Positions 26,891 through 35,301 of a stretch of DNA of 64,000 bases are shown in pieces. Under the pieces are notes generated by a model. It made no database searches. It saw only the letters and a program-made list of their open reading frames with translations, and was not told where the DNA came from. Numbering within the stretch: position 1 is the first letter of the stretch; each line of letters starts with the position of its first letter. The stretch lies in assembly GCF_011927795.1 (NCBI RefSeq), contig NZ_JAATJJ010000001.1, positions 1,799,062-1,863,061 of the forward strand. The letters run 5' to 3'. The stretch comes from Saonia flava (GTDB taxonomy: Bacteria; Bacteroidota; Bacteroidia; Flavobacteriales; Flavobacteriaceae). The translations under genes and the position numbers were made by a program.

Positions 26891-29800
26891 ATGAAAACGA
26901 AAATCTTAAAATTCTCAATGATTTTTGTCGCAACATTTGCCCTTGTTTTAACAAGTTGTAGTAGCGACGATGATGGTGGCCCTACCTGTAATGATCAAAT
27001 TATGAACGGCACCGAAACAGGTGTAGACTGCGGTGGATCATGTACTGCTTGTACGGCAGAACCAACATGTGACGACCAAATCATGAACGGTGATGAAACA
27101 GGTGTAGACTGTGGTGGATCATGTAATGCATGTGTAGAGTCGGTTGATTTGACAGGAGACATTACTGAGGACACTACACTGGACCCAGCTATTGAATACA
27201 CCTTATCTGGTGCCGCAAGTGTACAATCCGGTGTTACTTTGACCATTCCAGCTGGTACCACTATCACTGCCGATGCTGCCTCTGGTGATGAGACCAGTAC
27301 ATACATCGTTGTTCAAAAAGGTGGTATGATCGATATTCAGGGTACTGAATCAGCCCCTGTCGTCATGACCTCTAACAATGAAACTCCAGGTGACTGGGGT
27401 GGTTTGGTAATCCTTGGTGATGCGACCACTACAAAAGGTACTGACGCAACCGCTGAAGTGGGCGAATTCCTTTACGGTGGTGCTAATGATACCGATAACT
27501 CCGGTTCTATTAGTTATTTGATCATCAACTATGCGGGTGCACAGATTAACCCAGAATCTCAGTACAACGGTCTTACATTGTATGCCGTAGGTTCAGGAAC
27601 CACTATCGATAATGTTGCTTTATTGAATGGTACTGATGATGGTGTTGAGTTCTTTGGCGGAACGGTTTCCGCTTCCAACTTCTATTTGGAGAACAACCAG
27701 GATGATGCTATTGACTGGACAGAAGGTTGGAACGGTACCTTGACCAATGCCTACGTACTTCATACTGCAGCTGGTTTCTCTACTGCTGTTGAAGCTGATG
27801 GAGATAACGGCAATCCAAGTTTGGTTAATCTTACTGCACTATCCACTCAAGGTGGTACTGCACTACAGTTCAAAAAAGAATCTGGTGCTACAATCACTGG
27901 TCTTTCCTTATCTGGTTACGAGACTATTTTAGACTTTAGGGATGGTGGTGCTGTTTCCAATGTTCAAATTGAAGGGGTTGATGCTGATGTAGATGAACTA
28001 TACGCTAACATTGCTACCGTGGACCCTAACTCTTTTGCTTGGGCAACGGGAGAAACTGTGGGTGTTTCCACAATCCTTACTGGTAATGTTTCTGCCGATC
28101 TGACTTTAGATGCTTCTGTAGCATACGAATTACAGGGTACCTTAAGTGTACAATCAGGTGCTACTTTGACCATCCCTGCCGGAACTACTATTACTGCTGA
28201 TGTACAAGCTGCTGGTGCAACTAGTACCTACATCGTTGTTCAAAAAGGCGGTATGATCGATATCCAAGGAAGTGCTGCCGCTCCGGTCGTAATGACCTCT
28301 AATGGGGAAACCCCAGGTGATTGGGGTGGTTTGGTGATTGCTGGTAATGCAACCACTACCAAAGGTACAGATGCAACTGCTGAAGTAGGTAACATCATCT
28401 ACGGTGGTTCTGACGACACTGACAACTCTGGTTCTATTAGCTACCTCATCATCAACTATGCGGGTGCACAGATCAACTCTGAGTCTCAGTACAACGGTCT
28501 TACATTGTATGCCGTAGGTTCAGGAACCACTATCGATAATGTTGCTATGTTAAATGGTGCTGATGATGGTGTTGAGTTCTTTGGTGGAACGGTTTCCGCT
28601 TCCAACTTCTATTTAGAGAACAACCAGGATGATGCCATTGACTGGACAGAAGGTTGGAACGGTACCCTGACCAACGCCTACGTACTTCATACTGTTGCAG
28701 GTTTCTCTACTGCTGTTGAAGCTGATGGAGACAACAACATGCCAACATTGGCTAACTTAACTGTTTTATCCACTGAAGGTGGTACTGCACTTCAGTTCAA
28801 AAAAGAATCTGGCGCTACAATCACTGGTCTTTCCGTATCAGGTTATGAAACTGTTTTAGACTTTAGGGATGGTGGTGCTGTTTCCAATGTTCAAATTGAT
28901 GGGGCAGATGCTGATGTTGATGCGCTATACGCTAACATCGCTACTGTTGACTTTAATTCTTTTGCTTGGGCAACGGGAGAAACCGTGGGTACTTCTGCAA
29001 TCCTTACAGGTAATGTTTCTGCCGATTTGACTTTAGATCCTTCTGTAGCATACGAATTACAGGGGACATTAAGTGTACAATCCGGTGTTACTTTGACTAT
29101 CCCTGCTGGAACTACTATTACTGCTGATGTACAAGCTGCTGGTGCAACTAGTACCTACATTGTTGTTCAAAAAGGCGGTATGATCGATATTCAGGGTACT
29201 GACGCAGCTCCAGTAATCATGACTTCTAATGGAGAAAACCCAGGTGACTGGGGTGGTTTGGTGATTGCTGGTAATGCAACCACTACCAAAGGTACAGATG
29301 CAACTGCTGAAGTGGGCAATATTATCTATGGTGGTTCTGACGATACTGACAACTCTGGCTCTATCGATTACTTGATCATCAACTATGCGGGTGCACAGAT
29401 AAACTCTGAGTCTCAGTACAACGGTCTTACATTGTATGCCGTAGGCTCAGGAACCACTATCAGTAACGTTGCCTTGTTGAATGGTGCTGATGATGGTGTT
29501 GAGTTCTTTGGTGGAACGGTTTCTGCTTCCAACTTCTATATGGAGAACAACCAGGATGATGCCATTGACTGGACAGAAGGTTGGAACGGTACCTTGACCA
29601 ATGCATATGTGCTCCATACTGAAGCTGGTTTCTCTACTGCTGTTGAAGCGGATGGTGACAACAATATGCCAACATTGGCTAATTTAACTTGTGTTTCTAC
29701 CCAAGGTGGAACTGCACTACAGTTCAAAAAGGAATCTGGTGCGGCTATCACAGGTCTTTCTTTAGATGGCTATACTACTAATGTAGACTTTAGAGATGGT

Positions 29801-29908
29801 GGAGCAACTACTAACGTTACTGTAGATGGTGTAACCATTGATACAGGTGCAGCTTATGACGCAGCCGCTACTGTTGATGTTGCTATGTTCGGTTGGGCAA
29901 CTAACTAG
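26891..29908 (+). CDS. Lipoprotein with three near-identical 309-residue repeats
   Basis: 1005 residues. The signal peptide ends in a lipobox (LTSC, Cys23) followed by SSDDDGG. Two short Cys-rich units (Cys33 to Cys54 and Cys60 to Cys81; pattern C-x-D-x3-NG-x-E-x3-DCGG-x-C-x2-C) precede three large repeats starting near residues 85, 394 and 703. Each repeat contains LTIPAGTTITAD, IVVQKGGMIDIQG, GDWGGLVI, SYLIINYAGAQIN, DDGVEFFGG, DDAIDWTEGWNGTL and GTALQFKKESGA, a Gly/Asn/Thr-rich pattern suggesting a right-handed beta-helix. Proteins with one such unit are found beside TonB-dependent receptors in Bacteroidota, sometimes under the misleading name multidrug transporter. It probably sits on the outer-membrane surface and works with the receptor encoded 43 bp upstream. 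A strong terminator follows. Confidence 0.88.
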   Translation: MKTKILKFSMIFVATFALVLTSCSSDDDGGPTCNDQIMNGTETGVDCGGSCTACTAEPTCDDQIMNGDETGVDCGGSCNACVESVDLTGDITEDTTLDPAIEYTLSGAASVQSGVTLTIPAGTTITADAASGDETSTYIVVQKGGMIDIQGTESAPVVMTSNNETPGDWGGLVILGDATTTKGTDATAEVGEFLYGGANDTDNSGSISYLIINYAGAQINPESQYNGLTLYAVGSGTTIDNVALLNGTDDGVEFFGGTVSASNFYLENNQDDAIDWTEGWNGTLTNAYVLHTAAGFSTAVEADGDNGNPSLVNLTALSTQGGTALQFKKESGATITGLSLSGYETILDFRDGGAVSNVQIEGVDADVDELYANIATVDPNSFAWATGETVGVSTILTGNVSADLTLDASVAYELQGTLSVQSGATLTIPAGTTITADVQAAGATSTYIVVQKGGMIDIQGSAAAPVVMTSNGETPGDWGGLVIAGNATTTKGTDATAEVGNIIYGGSDDTDNSGSISYLIINYAGAQINSESQYNGLTLYAVGSGTTIDNVAMLNGADDGVEFFGGTVSASNFYLENNQDDAIDWTEGWNGTLTNAYVLHTVAGFSTAVEADGDNNMPTLANLTVLSTEGGTALQFKKESGATITGLSVSGYETVLDFRDGGAVSNVQIDGADADVDALYANIATVDFNSFAWATGETVGTSAILTGNVSADLTLDPSVAYELQGTLSVQSGVTLTIPAGTTITADVQAAGATSTYIVVQKGGMIDIQGTDAAPVIMTSNGENPGDWGGLVIAGNATTTKGTDATAEVGNIIYGGSDDTDNSGSIDYLIINYAGAQINSESQYNGLTLYAVGSGTTISNVALLNGADDGVEFFGGTVSASNFYMENNQDDAIDWTEGWNGTLTNAYVLHTEAGFSTAVEADGDNNMPTLANLTCVSTQGGTALQFKKESGAAITGLSLDGYTTNVDFRDGGATTNVTVDGVTIDTGAAYDAAATVDVAMFGWATN
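26987..27133 (+). repeat. Two tandem Cys-rich units in the lipoprotein N-terminus
   Basis: Two 22-residue motifs, 27 residues (81 bp) apart, share DQIMNG, ETGVDCGGSC and a final Cys. Each has four Cys residues, able to form two disulphides or bind a metal. Confidence 0.85.
27143..29908 (+). repeat. Three tandem 927-bp coding repeats
   Basis: The same landmark (gtacaatc followed by a run encoding LTIPAGTTITAD) lies at 27221, 28148 and 29075, so the period is exactly 927 bp, 309 codons; the third copy ends at the stop codon after about 303. Long stretches are identical or nearly so at DNA level between copies, including around the LTLYAVGSGTTI coding segment in all three. Copies 2 and 3 are more alike (shared VQAAGATSTY segment) than either is to copy 1. 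This indicates recent duplication or ongoing gene conversion. Confidence 0.95.
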
Positions 29909-29940
29909 TAGTTACTCATTACATTATTAATTATAAAATT

Positions 29941-29967
29941 AAAGCCCCGCAATTGCGGGGCTTTTTA
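29941..29967 (+). terminator. Rho-independent terminator
   Basis: A perfect 10-bp stem (AAAGCCCCGC / GCGGGGCTTT) with an AATT loop, followed by Ts, 32 bp after the repeat-lipoprotein stop. It ends the receptor-lipoprotein transcript. Confidence 0.92.
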
Positions 29968-30085
29968 TCGATAAAAAGCACATTAATCTCGATATTGTGT
30001 ATTTCATCTAATTTTCAATTTTTTTGTAAGGAAGTAGCTTCAAATTGAATATATTTATGGCATATAAATTGCTGATATATAGCAC

Positions 30086-30394
30086 ATGAAGCACCTTTAC
30101 CTCGTATTATTCTTTTTGGTTTGCACTACAAGTTTCGGGCAAGAATCCAGGAGTGGTGGTGATATAGAGGGCTTTACACTATATCCAAATCCTACCACAA
30201 ACGGAAAGGTCTTTATCAATACTGCCAATAACGCTCCAAAGAAAATTTTGATTTTTGATGTTTTGGGAACCCAGGTCCTAGAAACCACAATTCTAGGCAA
30301 AGAACTGAATCTATCAGATTTGGATGCAGGGGTTTATGTCCTACGTGTTTTGGAAAAAGACAAAGTAGCTACTAGAAAACTTATCATAAAGTAA
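30086..30394 (+). CDS. Mini T9SS protein: signal peptide plus type A sorting domain only
   Basis: 102 residues. The Sec signal peptide (MKHLYLVLFFLVCTTSFGQ) is followed after about 12 residues by a complete type A T9SS C-terminal domain: LYPNPT near 33-38, KILIFDVLGTQVLE, LNLSDLDAGVYVLRV and the terminal RKLIIK. Normally this domain is the export and surface-anchoring tag on a large cargo; here there is no cargo. The gene lies behind a strong terminator and 177 bp of non-coding DNA, so it likely has its own promoter. A paralogue follows 169 bp downstream. Confidence 0.85.
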   Translation: MKHLYLVLFFLVCTTSFGQESRSGGDIEGFTLYPNPTTNGKVFINTANNAPKKILIFDVLGTQVLETTILGKELNLSDLDAGVYVLRVLEKDKVATRKLIIK

Positions 30395-30563
30395 GTCATT
30401 TCCTACGTTTTAACTTGCTGATTATCTGGTTTTTGTAACGTTTGTTTAATCCAAACATCTAAATATTGGGATTTGCCTACAAAAATTAAACATTCACAAC
30501 ATTTAGTGTCTTACCATCAAGCACTTGCATATATTTACAGTGTTGGTCCCAAATCAATCATAA

Positions 30564-30887
30564 ATGAAACAAGTCTATTTACTTTTGTTTTTATTGTTTA
30601 CAGTTGCAGCTTCTGCACAGGATATGGCTGAAAATGATACTGTGAAAATTGAGGAAATCCCCAATTTTAAATTATACCCAAACCCAGCTTTTGATGATGT
30701 GGTCTATATTACCACTGAAAGAAATGGAAATAAAAACATAGTTATCTATGACGTTTTTGGGGAAGTAGTACTAAGGGATAAAATATCTTCCACAGTGCTA
30801 AATATATCGAAGTTATCTCCGGGGGTTTATGTTTTAAAAGTAACAGAAGAAAACAAATGCATGACCCGTAAACTGGTTGTAAAATAA
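30564..30887 (+). CDS. Second mini T9SS protein: signal peptide plus sorting domain
   Basis: 107 residues, with the same design as its upstream neighbour: signal peptide MKQVYLLLFLLFTVAASAQ, a short acidic linker (about 20-34), then the T9SS type A domain with LYPNPAFDDVVYI, IVIYDVFGEVVL, NISKLSPGVYVLKV and terminal RKLVVK. The two proteins are clearly homologous but diverged (for instance DVLGTQVLE versus DVFGEVVLR), so the duplication is not recent. No cargo domain is present. A terminator follows 24 bp after the stop. Role unknown. Confidence 0.85.
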   Translation: MKQVYLLLFLLFTVAASAQDMAENDTVKIEEIPNFKLYPNPAFDDVVYITTERNGNKNIVIYDVFGEVVLRDKISSTVLNISKLSPGVYVLKVTEENKCMTRKLVVK

Positions 30888-30910
30888 TACACAATTCTAT
30901 AAAACATATG

Positions 30911-30936
30911 AATGCCCCTTGATTAGGGGCATTTTT
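30911..30936 (+). terminator. Rho-independent terminator
   Basis: A 9-bp stem AATGCCCCT / AGGGGCATT with a 5-base loop and a T run, just after the second mini T9SS gene. Confidence 0.88.
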
Positions 30937-30983
30937 GTTTTATACACTTTTCTATCCGTACCTTTACATGAGCTAAGTATTGA

Positions 30984-31961
30984 ATGGACAAAAACAACAT
31001 ATTTTCTATTACTTCCCAAGAGGGATTTAAATCCTTGGCATTGGAAATCTTCGCTTTTCAATATCATAATAATCCTGTTTATCACGAATTTTGCACTTAT
31101 TTAAAAGCCGGCCCAAAAAATGTAAAGGAATTAGAGCAAATTCCGTTTTTGCCCATTCAATTTTTTAAAACCAAGGAGATAATATCCGGAAAAGAAAAAC
31201 CTGTTGCTACTTTTACCAGTAGTGGCACAACAGGTGCGGTGACAAGCAAGCATTTGGTCACAGATGTTTCTCTTTATGAAAAAAGTTATTTAAAGGGCTT
31301 CGCGCATTTCTATGGAAATATTGATGAATATTGTGTATTGGCCCTATTACCCTCCTACTTGGAAAGAGATGGCTCATCATTAATTTATATGGCAAACGAC
31401 CTTATAAACAAAAGCAACCATCCAGATAGTGGTTTTTATTTACACGACCTCAATAGTCTAAAAGACAAATTGATAAAATTAGAAACCCAAAAAACAAAAA
31501 CCTTACTGATTGGAGTTTCTTTTGCCTTGCTGGACATGGTAGAAAAACATTCTTTAAAATTAAAACATACGATAGTAATGGAAACTGGTGGTATGAAAGG
31601 AAAAAGAAAGGAAATGATAAGGGAGGAGCTTCATACTATCTTAAAAAAAAGTTTTGGGGTAGGGCAAATACATTCAGAATATGGAATGACAGAACTTTTG
31701 TCACAAGCCTACTCCAAAGGTAATGGGATTTTTAAAACCCCACCTTGGATGAACATACTAATACGAGATACTGAAGACCCTTTAACTATAATAGGTCCTG
31801 ATAAAACTGGAGGAATTAATGTAATTGACCTTGCCAATGTAAATTCCTGTTCATTTATTGCAACCCAAGATTTGGGTAAAGTTTATTTAGATGGCAGTTT
31901 TGAGATTTTAGGTCGTTTTGACCACTCGGATATTAGAGGTTGTAATTTGATGGTGCTCTAG
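30984..31961 (+). CDS. LuxE/PaaK-like acyl-protein synthetase (adenylate-forming)
   Basis: 325 residues. The adenylate-forming P-loop-like motif FTSSGTTGAVTSKH (about 76-89) and the SEYGMTELLSQAY region (about 230-242, equivalent to the YGxTE motif) place it with LuxE-type acyl-protein synthetases and phenylacetate-CoA-ligase relatives. The C-terminal RFDHSDIRGCNLMV replaces the full C-domain of acyl-CoA ligases, as in LuxE. LuxE transfers an acyl group as part of a reductase complex, but no luxC/luxD is here. In Bacteroidota it is a stand-alone gene of unknown acyl substrate. The start ATG at 30984 lies just after the terminator. Confidence 0.82.
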   Translation: MDKNNIFSITSQEGFKSLALEIFAFQYHNNPVYHEFCTYLKAGPKNVKELEQIPFLPIQFFKTKEIISGKEKPVATFTSSGTTGAVTSKHLVTDVSLYEKSYLKGFAHFYGNIDEYCVLALLPSYLERDGSSLIYMANDLINKSNHPDSGFYLHDLNSLKDKLIKLETQKTKTLLIGVSFALLDMVEKHSLKLKHTIVMETGGMKGKRKEMIREELHTILKKSFGVGQIHSEYGMTELLSQAYSKGNGIFKTPPWMNILIRDTEDPLTIIGPDKTGGINVIDLANVNSCSFIATQDLGKVYLDGSFEILGRFDHSDIRGCNLMVL

Positions 31962-31964
31962 AAT

Positions 31965-32327
31965 TTACTGCTTTTTCCAAACATCGCCATTATCAGTTCT
32001 TTCCAGTGTAGTTTCATCAATAATGTTAAAACCGAAAGGAAGTAAAAAACTTGATGTTGGTTCCTGCTCAAGGGTTAGTGTGAAATTTTCTATACTATAA
32101 TTAAACCTTCGGATTATATCACCACCACCATATAAAACATCAACCTTTGTTTCATCTATAAATTCCAAGAATTCTGAACAGTTTTCTTCAGGATTACCAC
32201 TAGTATCGCAATCTACAATATTGTGTACATACCTCCCTGACAAAGTTTCTGGCATCACACAACATTCCTGATCACTTTTACATGAAATAAAAAAAGCTAA
32301 GCAAATTAAAAAACCAATCTTTTTCAT
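31965..32327 (-). CDS. Small lipoprotein of unknown function
   Basis: 120 residues with an SPII signal (MKKIGFLICLAFFISC, Cys16), then a small domain rich in Cys near its start (ECCVMPETLSGRYVHNIVDC) and a beta-rich remainder ending NGDVWKK. The G-R-Y/W layout recalls lipocalin-like small lipoproteins of Bacteroidota, but I cannot assign a family. The stop is 3 bp from the stop of the convergent LuxE-like gene; TyrS is 55 bp upstream on the same strand and could share its transcript. Confidence 0.7.
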   Translation of the reverse strand: MKKIGFLICLAFFISCKSDQECCVMPETLSGRYVHNIVDCDTSGNPEENCSEFLEFIDETKVDVLYGGGDIIRRFNYSIENFTLTLEQEPTSSFLLPFGFNIIDETTLERTDNGDVWKKQ

Positions 32328-32382
32328 ATTAATAACTTAGTTGCATTTCTTAGATTCCTAAATATGCATAAGGTTGCTTTAA

Positions 32383-33678
32383 CTAATTAGCTACCAACAC
32401 AAAATAGTTCTTTTTGCCACGCTGCAACAGCACAAATTTACCATTGATCAAGTCCGTCGCTGTAATGACATAATCTTCCTTTACCTTTTCCTTATTTACA
32501 GAAATTGAATTCTGTTTTAATTCCCTCCTAGCCTCACCGTTGGAACTTAAAAAACCCGTTTTGGCGGATAGGGCCGCTATCATGTCCAAACCATTTTCTA
32601 TATCGGATATAGAAATTTCAGCCTGTGGAACACCTTCAAAAACATCTAAAAAAGTCTTTTCATTCAGTTTTTTTAAATCATCAGACGTAGATTTTCCAAA
32701 AAGTATATTGGTTGCTTTAATTGCATTGTCCAAATCTTCTTGTGAATGTACCATAACAGTTATCTCTTCAGCCAACCGTTTTTGCAATACTCTCATATGA
32801 GGAGCTTCAGCGTGCTCCTTAATCAGGCTTTCTATTTCTTCTTTGGATAGAAACGTAAAAATTTTAATATATTTCTCAGCATCCTCATCAGATGTGTTCA
32901 TCCAATATTGATAAAATTTATACGGCGAAGTTCTATTGGAATCCAACCATACATTTCCACCTTCTGTTTTTCCAAACTTTGTACCATCAGCCTTTGTAAT
33001 TAGAGGACAGGTAAGCGCATACCCTTTTCCCCCACCAATTCTTCTAATAAGCTCGGTTCCTGTTGTAATATTGCCCCATTGATCACTTCCTCCCATTTGC
33101 AAGGTGCAATTGTGGTTTTGGTAGAGATATAAAAAATCATATCCCTGTACCAGTTGGTATGTAAACTCTGTAAAGGACATTCCTTCTTTGGCTTCAGAAG
33201 ACAATCGCTTTTTTACCGAATCTTTGGCCATCATATAGTTCACGGTAATATGCTTGCCCACATCTCGTATAAATTCCAAGAATGAAAAATCCTTCATCCA
33301 ATCGTAATTATTAACCAGAACGGCAGCATTATCAGCATTGCTTTCAAAATCCAAAAAACGGGATAATTGTTCTTTTAAGGCATTTTGATTGTGGCGTAAA
33401 GTAGGCTCGTCCAATAGGTTTCGCTCAGCTGACTTCCCCGAAGGATCACCAATCATACCCGTGGCACCCCCAATTAGAGCATATGGTTTATGGCCAGCCA
33501 ATTGAAAATGCCTCAACATCATAACACCCACTAAATGACCAATGTGCAATGAATCTGCAGTTGGATCAATCCCAACATAGGCCGATTGCATTCCACTTAA
33601 TAAATGTTCTTCAGTTTCTGGCATTACATCATGCAACATTCCCCTCCATTTTAATTCGGCCACAAAATTTGATATCAT
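32383..33678 (-). CDS. tyrS: Tyrosyl-tRNA synthetase
   Basis: 431 residues, the standard length for bacterial TyrRS. Class I signatures: HIGHLVG (residues 41-47) and the KMSKS equivalent KFGKTEGG (about 231-238), plus the tyrosine-binding QGYDFLYLY and [10 protein letters not shown]. The C-terminal S4 RNA-binding domain is present (about 345-431, [18 protein letters not shown]). It charges tRNA-Tyr in the cytosol. ATG start, with a good -7 element 26 bp upstream. Confidence 0.96.
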   Translation of the reverse strand: MISNFVAELKWRGMLHDVMPETEEHLLSGMQSAYVGIDPTADSLHIGHLVGVMMLRHFQLAGHKPYALIGGATGMIGDPSGKSAERNLLDEPTLRHNQNALKEQLSRFLDFESNADNAAVLVNNYDWMKDFSFLEFIRDVGKHITVNYMMAKDSVKKRLSSEAKEGMSFTEFTYQLVQGYDFLYLYQNHNCTLQMGGSDQWGNITTGTELIRRIGGGKGYALTCPLITKADGTKFGKTEGGNVWLDSNRTSPYKFYQYWMNTSDEDAEKYIKIFTFLSKEEIESLIKEHAEAPHMRVLQKRLAEEITVMVHSQEDLDNAIKATNILFGKSTSDDLKKLNEKTFLDVFEGVPQAEISISDIENGLDMIAALSAKTGFLSSNGEARRELKQNSISVNKEKVKEDYVITATDLINGKFVLLQRGKKNYFVLVAN

Positions 33679-33703
33679 TCTTAATCTCTTTGGTTAATTC
33701 TTG

Positions 33704-33711
33704 CAAATATA
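33704..33711 (-). promoter_or_regulatory. Candidate -7 element of tyrS
   Basis: On the minus strand the bases read TATATTTG, a full TAnnTTTG match, placed 25 bp before the tyrS ATG. No TTTG is seen at the -33 position. Confidence 0.45.
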
Positions 33712-33860
33712 AAAGAAATAGTAGGCTTTGAGGTTGTGAAAAAATGAATAAATCCGTGCCAATTATGCAAGCTGCTTTTAAAAATTCCACAAGGCACTCT
33801 AATAAAAATGCTTTTATATTTTGATGCAAACATGGGAGCATTTAAATCTTAATTATTGAG

Positions 33861-33868
33861 TAAATTTG
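33861..33868 (+). promoter_or_regulatory. Candidate -7 element directly before the epimerase ATG
   Basis: TAAATTTG followed by four bases and then the ATG at 33873. In Bacteroidota the start of transcription lies a few bases after this element, so the mRNA would be leaderless or nearly so. The same spacing occurs at 42611 and 51143. Confidence 0.42.
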
Positions 33869-33872
33869 AAAC

Positions 33873-34880
33873 ATGGTTTTAGTAACAGGTGGCACAGGTT
33901 TGGTCGGCGCACATCTTTTGTTCCATTTGGCGAACAAAGGATTGAAGGTAAAAGCCATCCACAGAAAACAAAGTGATTTAAGGAGAGTAGAAAAAGTTTT
34001 CTCCTATTATTCTAATGATGCAACCGCCCTTTTTAAAAAAATAATGTGGATAGAAGCCGACCTTGACAATATTCCCACCTTAGAAATTGCATTCACCAAT
34101 GTCACCCATGTGTACCATGCAGCTGCCCTAATCTCATTTGACCCAAGGAATTACAAAAAACTAAGAAAAGTAAATGTAAAAGGCACCAGAAATATTGTAA
34201 ACCTATGTCTGGCATACGGTATTAAAAAACTGTGTTACGTAAGTACCATTGGCGCTATTGGCCGGAGTATCAATGGAGAATCCATGACGGAGGAAACCGA
34301 ATGGAACGATGCCCATACCAATGTTTATGCCTTGACCAAATATGATGCAGAAATGGAAGTATGGCGAGGTTCACAAGAAGGGTTGGATATGGTCATGGTG
34401 AATCCAGGTATTGTTTTAGGCCCAGGTTTTTGGAAATATGGAAGTGGGAAATTCTTTTCTATAGCTGCAAAAGGCCAAAGAATTTATCCCCCTAGTGGAA
34501 CTGGTTTTATAACTGTAAATGATGTTGTTAAAATGATGGTTTCTCTAATGGAATCTCCCATTAAAAATGAACGCTTTATTGCAGTTAGCGAAAATCTCAC
34601 CTACAAAAAGGTGGTAGCTATCATTGCAAAAGAACTGGGTAAACCCGGTCCGAAAAATAAATTAAAACTTTGGCAGTTGGAAATCTTATGGCGATTAGAT
34701 TGGGTTAGAACCGTATTGACAGGAAAAGAAAGAAAATTGACCAAAAATGGGGTTTTCTCCTTGCGAAAAAGAAGGGTTTATAACAATACTAAAATTCAAA
34801 AATATTTTCCCTTTGAATATGAATCAATAGAAGAAGCCCTTATATTTTCTTCTAAACATTTTCTAAAAGAGGTCTCTTAG
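33873..34880 (+). CDS. NAD-dependent epimerase/dehydratase (extended SDR)
   Basis: 335 residues: the NAD-binding TGGTGLVGAHL (about 5-15), the acidic residue closing the second strand, HAAALISF, and the active-site YALTKYDAE (Tyr-x3-Lys, about 150-158) with CYVSTIGAIG supplying the Ser. It groups with extended short-chain dehydrogenases of the dihydroflavonol-reductase/3-beta-HSD kind rather than the sugar-nucleotide epimerases, so a reductase on a hydrophobic or small-molecule substrate is possible. The stop overlaps that of the DUF4296 gene by 4 bp. Confidence 0.85.
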   Translation: MVLVTGGTGLVGAHLLFHLANKGLKVKAIHRKQSDLRRVEKVFSYYSNDATALFKKIMWIEADLDNIPTLEIAFTNVTHVYHAAALISFDPRNYKKLRKVNVKGTRNIVNLCLAYGIKKLCYVSTIGAIGRSINGESMTEETEWNDAHTNVYALTKYDAEMEVWRGSQEGLDMVMVNPGIVLGPGFWKYGSGKFFSIAAKGQRIYPPSGTGFITVNDVVKMMVSLMESPIKNERFIAVSENLTYKKVVAIIAKELGKPGPKNKLKLWQLEILWRLDWVRTVLTGKERKLTKNGVFSLRKRRVYNNTKIQKYFPFEYESIEEALIFSSKHFLKEVS

Positions 34881-35299
34881 TCCTTCTTTAAAGATGGTTT
34901 TTGAATTTCTTTGAACGCCCTTTTTTTATTGGCCTTTTCTGCTACACTATCGCTTTTTTTCATTCTGGCATCTTGCATTTCTTTTTTAGTTGCTTCCAAT
35001 CTAGTTTCAACTTTTCTATATATAGATTCATAAATGGCAGGAGTAGAAGCATAATACAGGTCACTTTGCACAAACTGCACACTATCGATTTTGTGCTTTA
35101 CATATAGATATTCCATAATCTCAATATCATTATCCTCCAAAATAGCCCTGCTTGTATTCTTTACGGCAACAAGAAGCGATAAATCATATAGAATATCGGT
35201 CATTTTGTCTTCTGCAATAAGGTTTTCAGGTTCCTCAATGAGCTTTTCAGCGCATGACACCAATAAAATCAATATTAAAACAAGGAATCCCCTTTTCAT
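34877..35299 (-). CDS. DUF4296 lipoprotein
   Basis: 140 residues: SPII signal (LILLVSC, Cys16), then the DUF4296 helical domain (LIAEDKMTDILYDLSLLVAVKN and QSDLYYASTPAIYESIYRKVETRL, about 27-110) and a Lys-rich tail. Function unknown; found in Bacteroidota beside dihydroorotase and the mannose-phospholipid synthase, as here (2 bp after the dihydroorotase stop). Probably periplasmic, lipid-anchored. Confidence 0.85.
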   Translation of the reverse strand: MKRGFLVLILILLVSCAEKLIEEPENLIAEDKMTDILYDLSLLVAVKNTSRAILEDNDIEIMEYLYVKHKIDSVQFVQSDLYYASTPAIYESIYRKVETRLEATKKEMQDARMKKSDSVAEKANKKRAFKEIQKPSLKKD

Positions 35300-35301
35300 A
35301 C

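Noticed and set aside
27143-29908. CRISPR or satellite-type repeat array
   Set aside because: The period is 927 bp, the frame is kept throughout, and the repeats encode protein.
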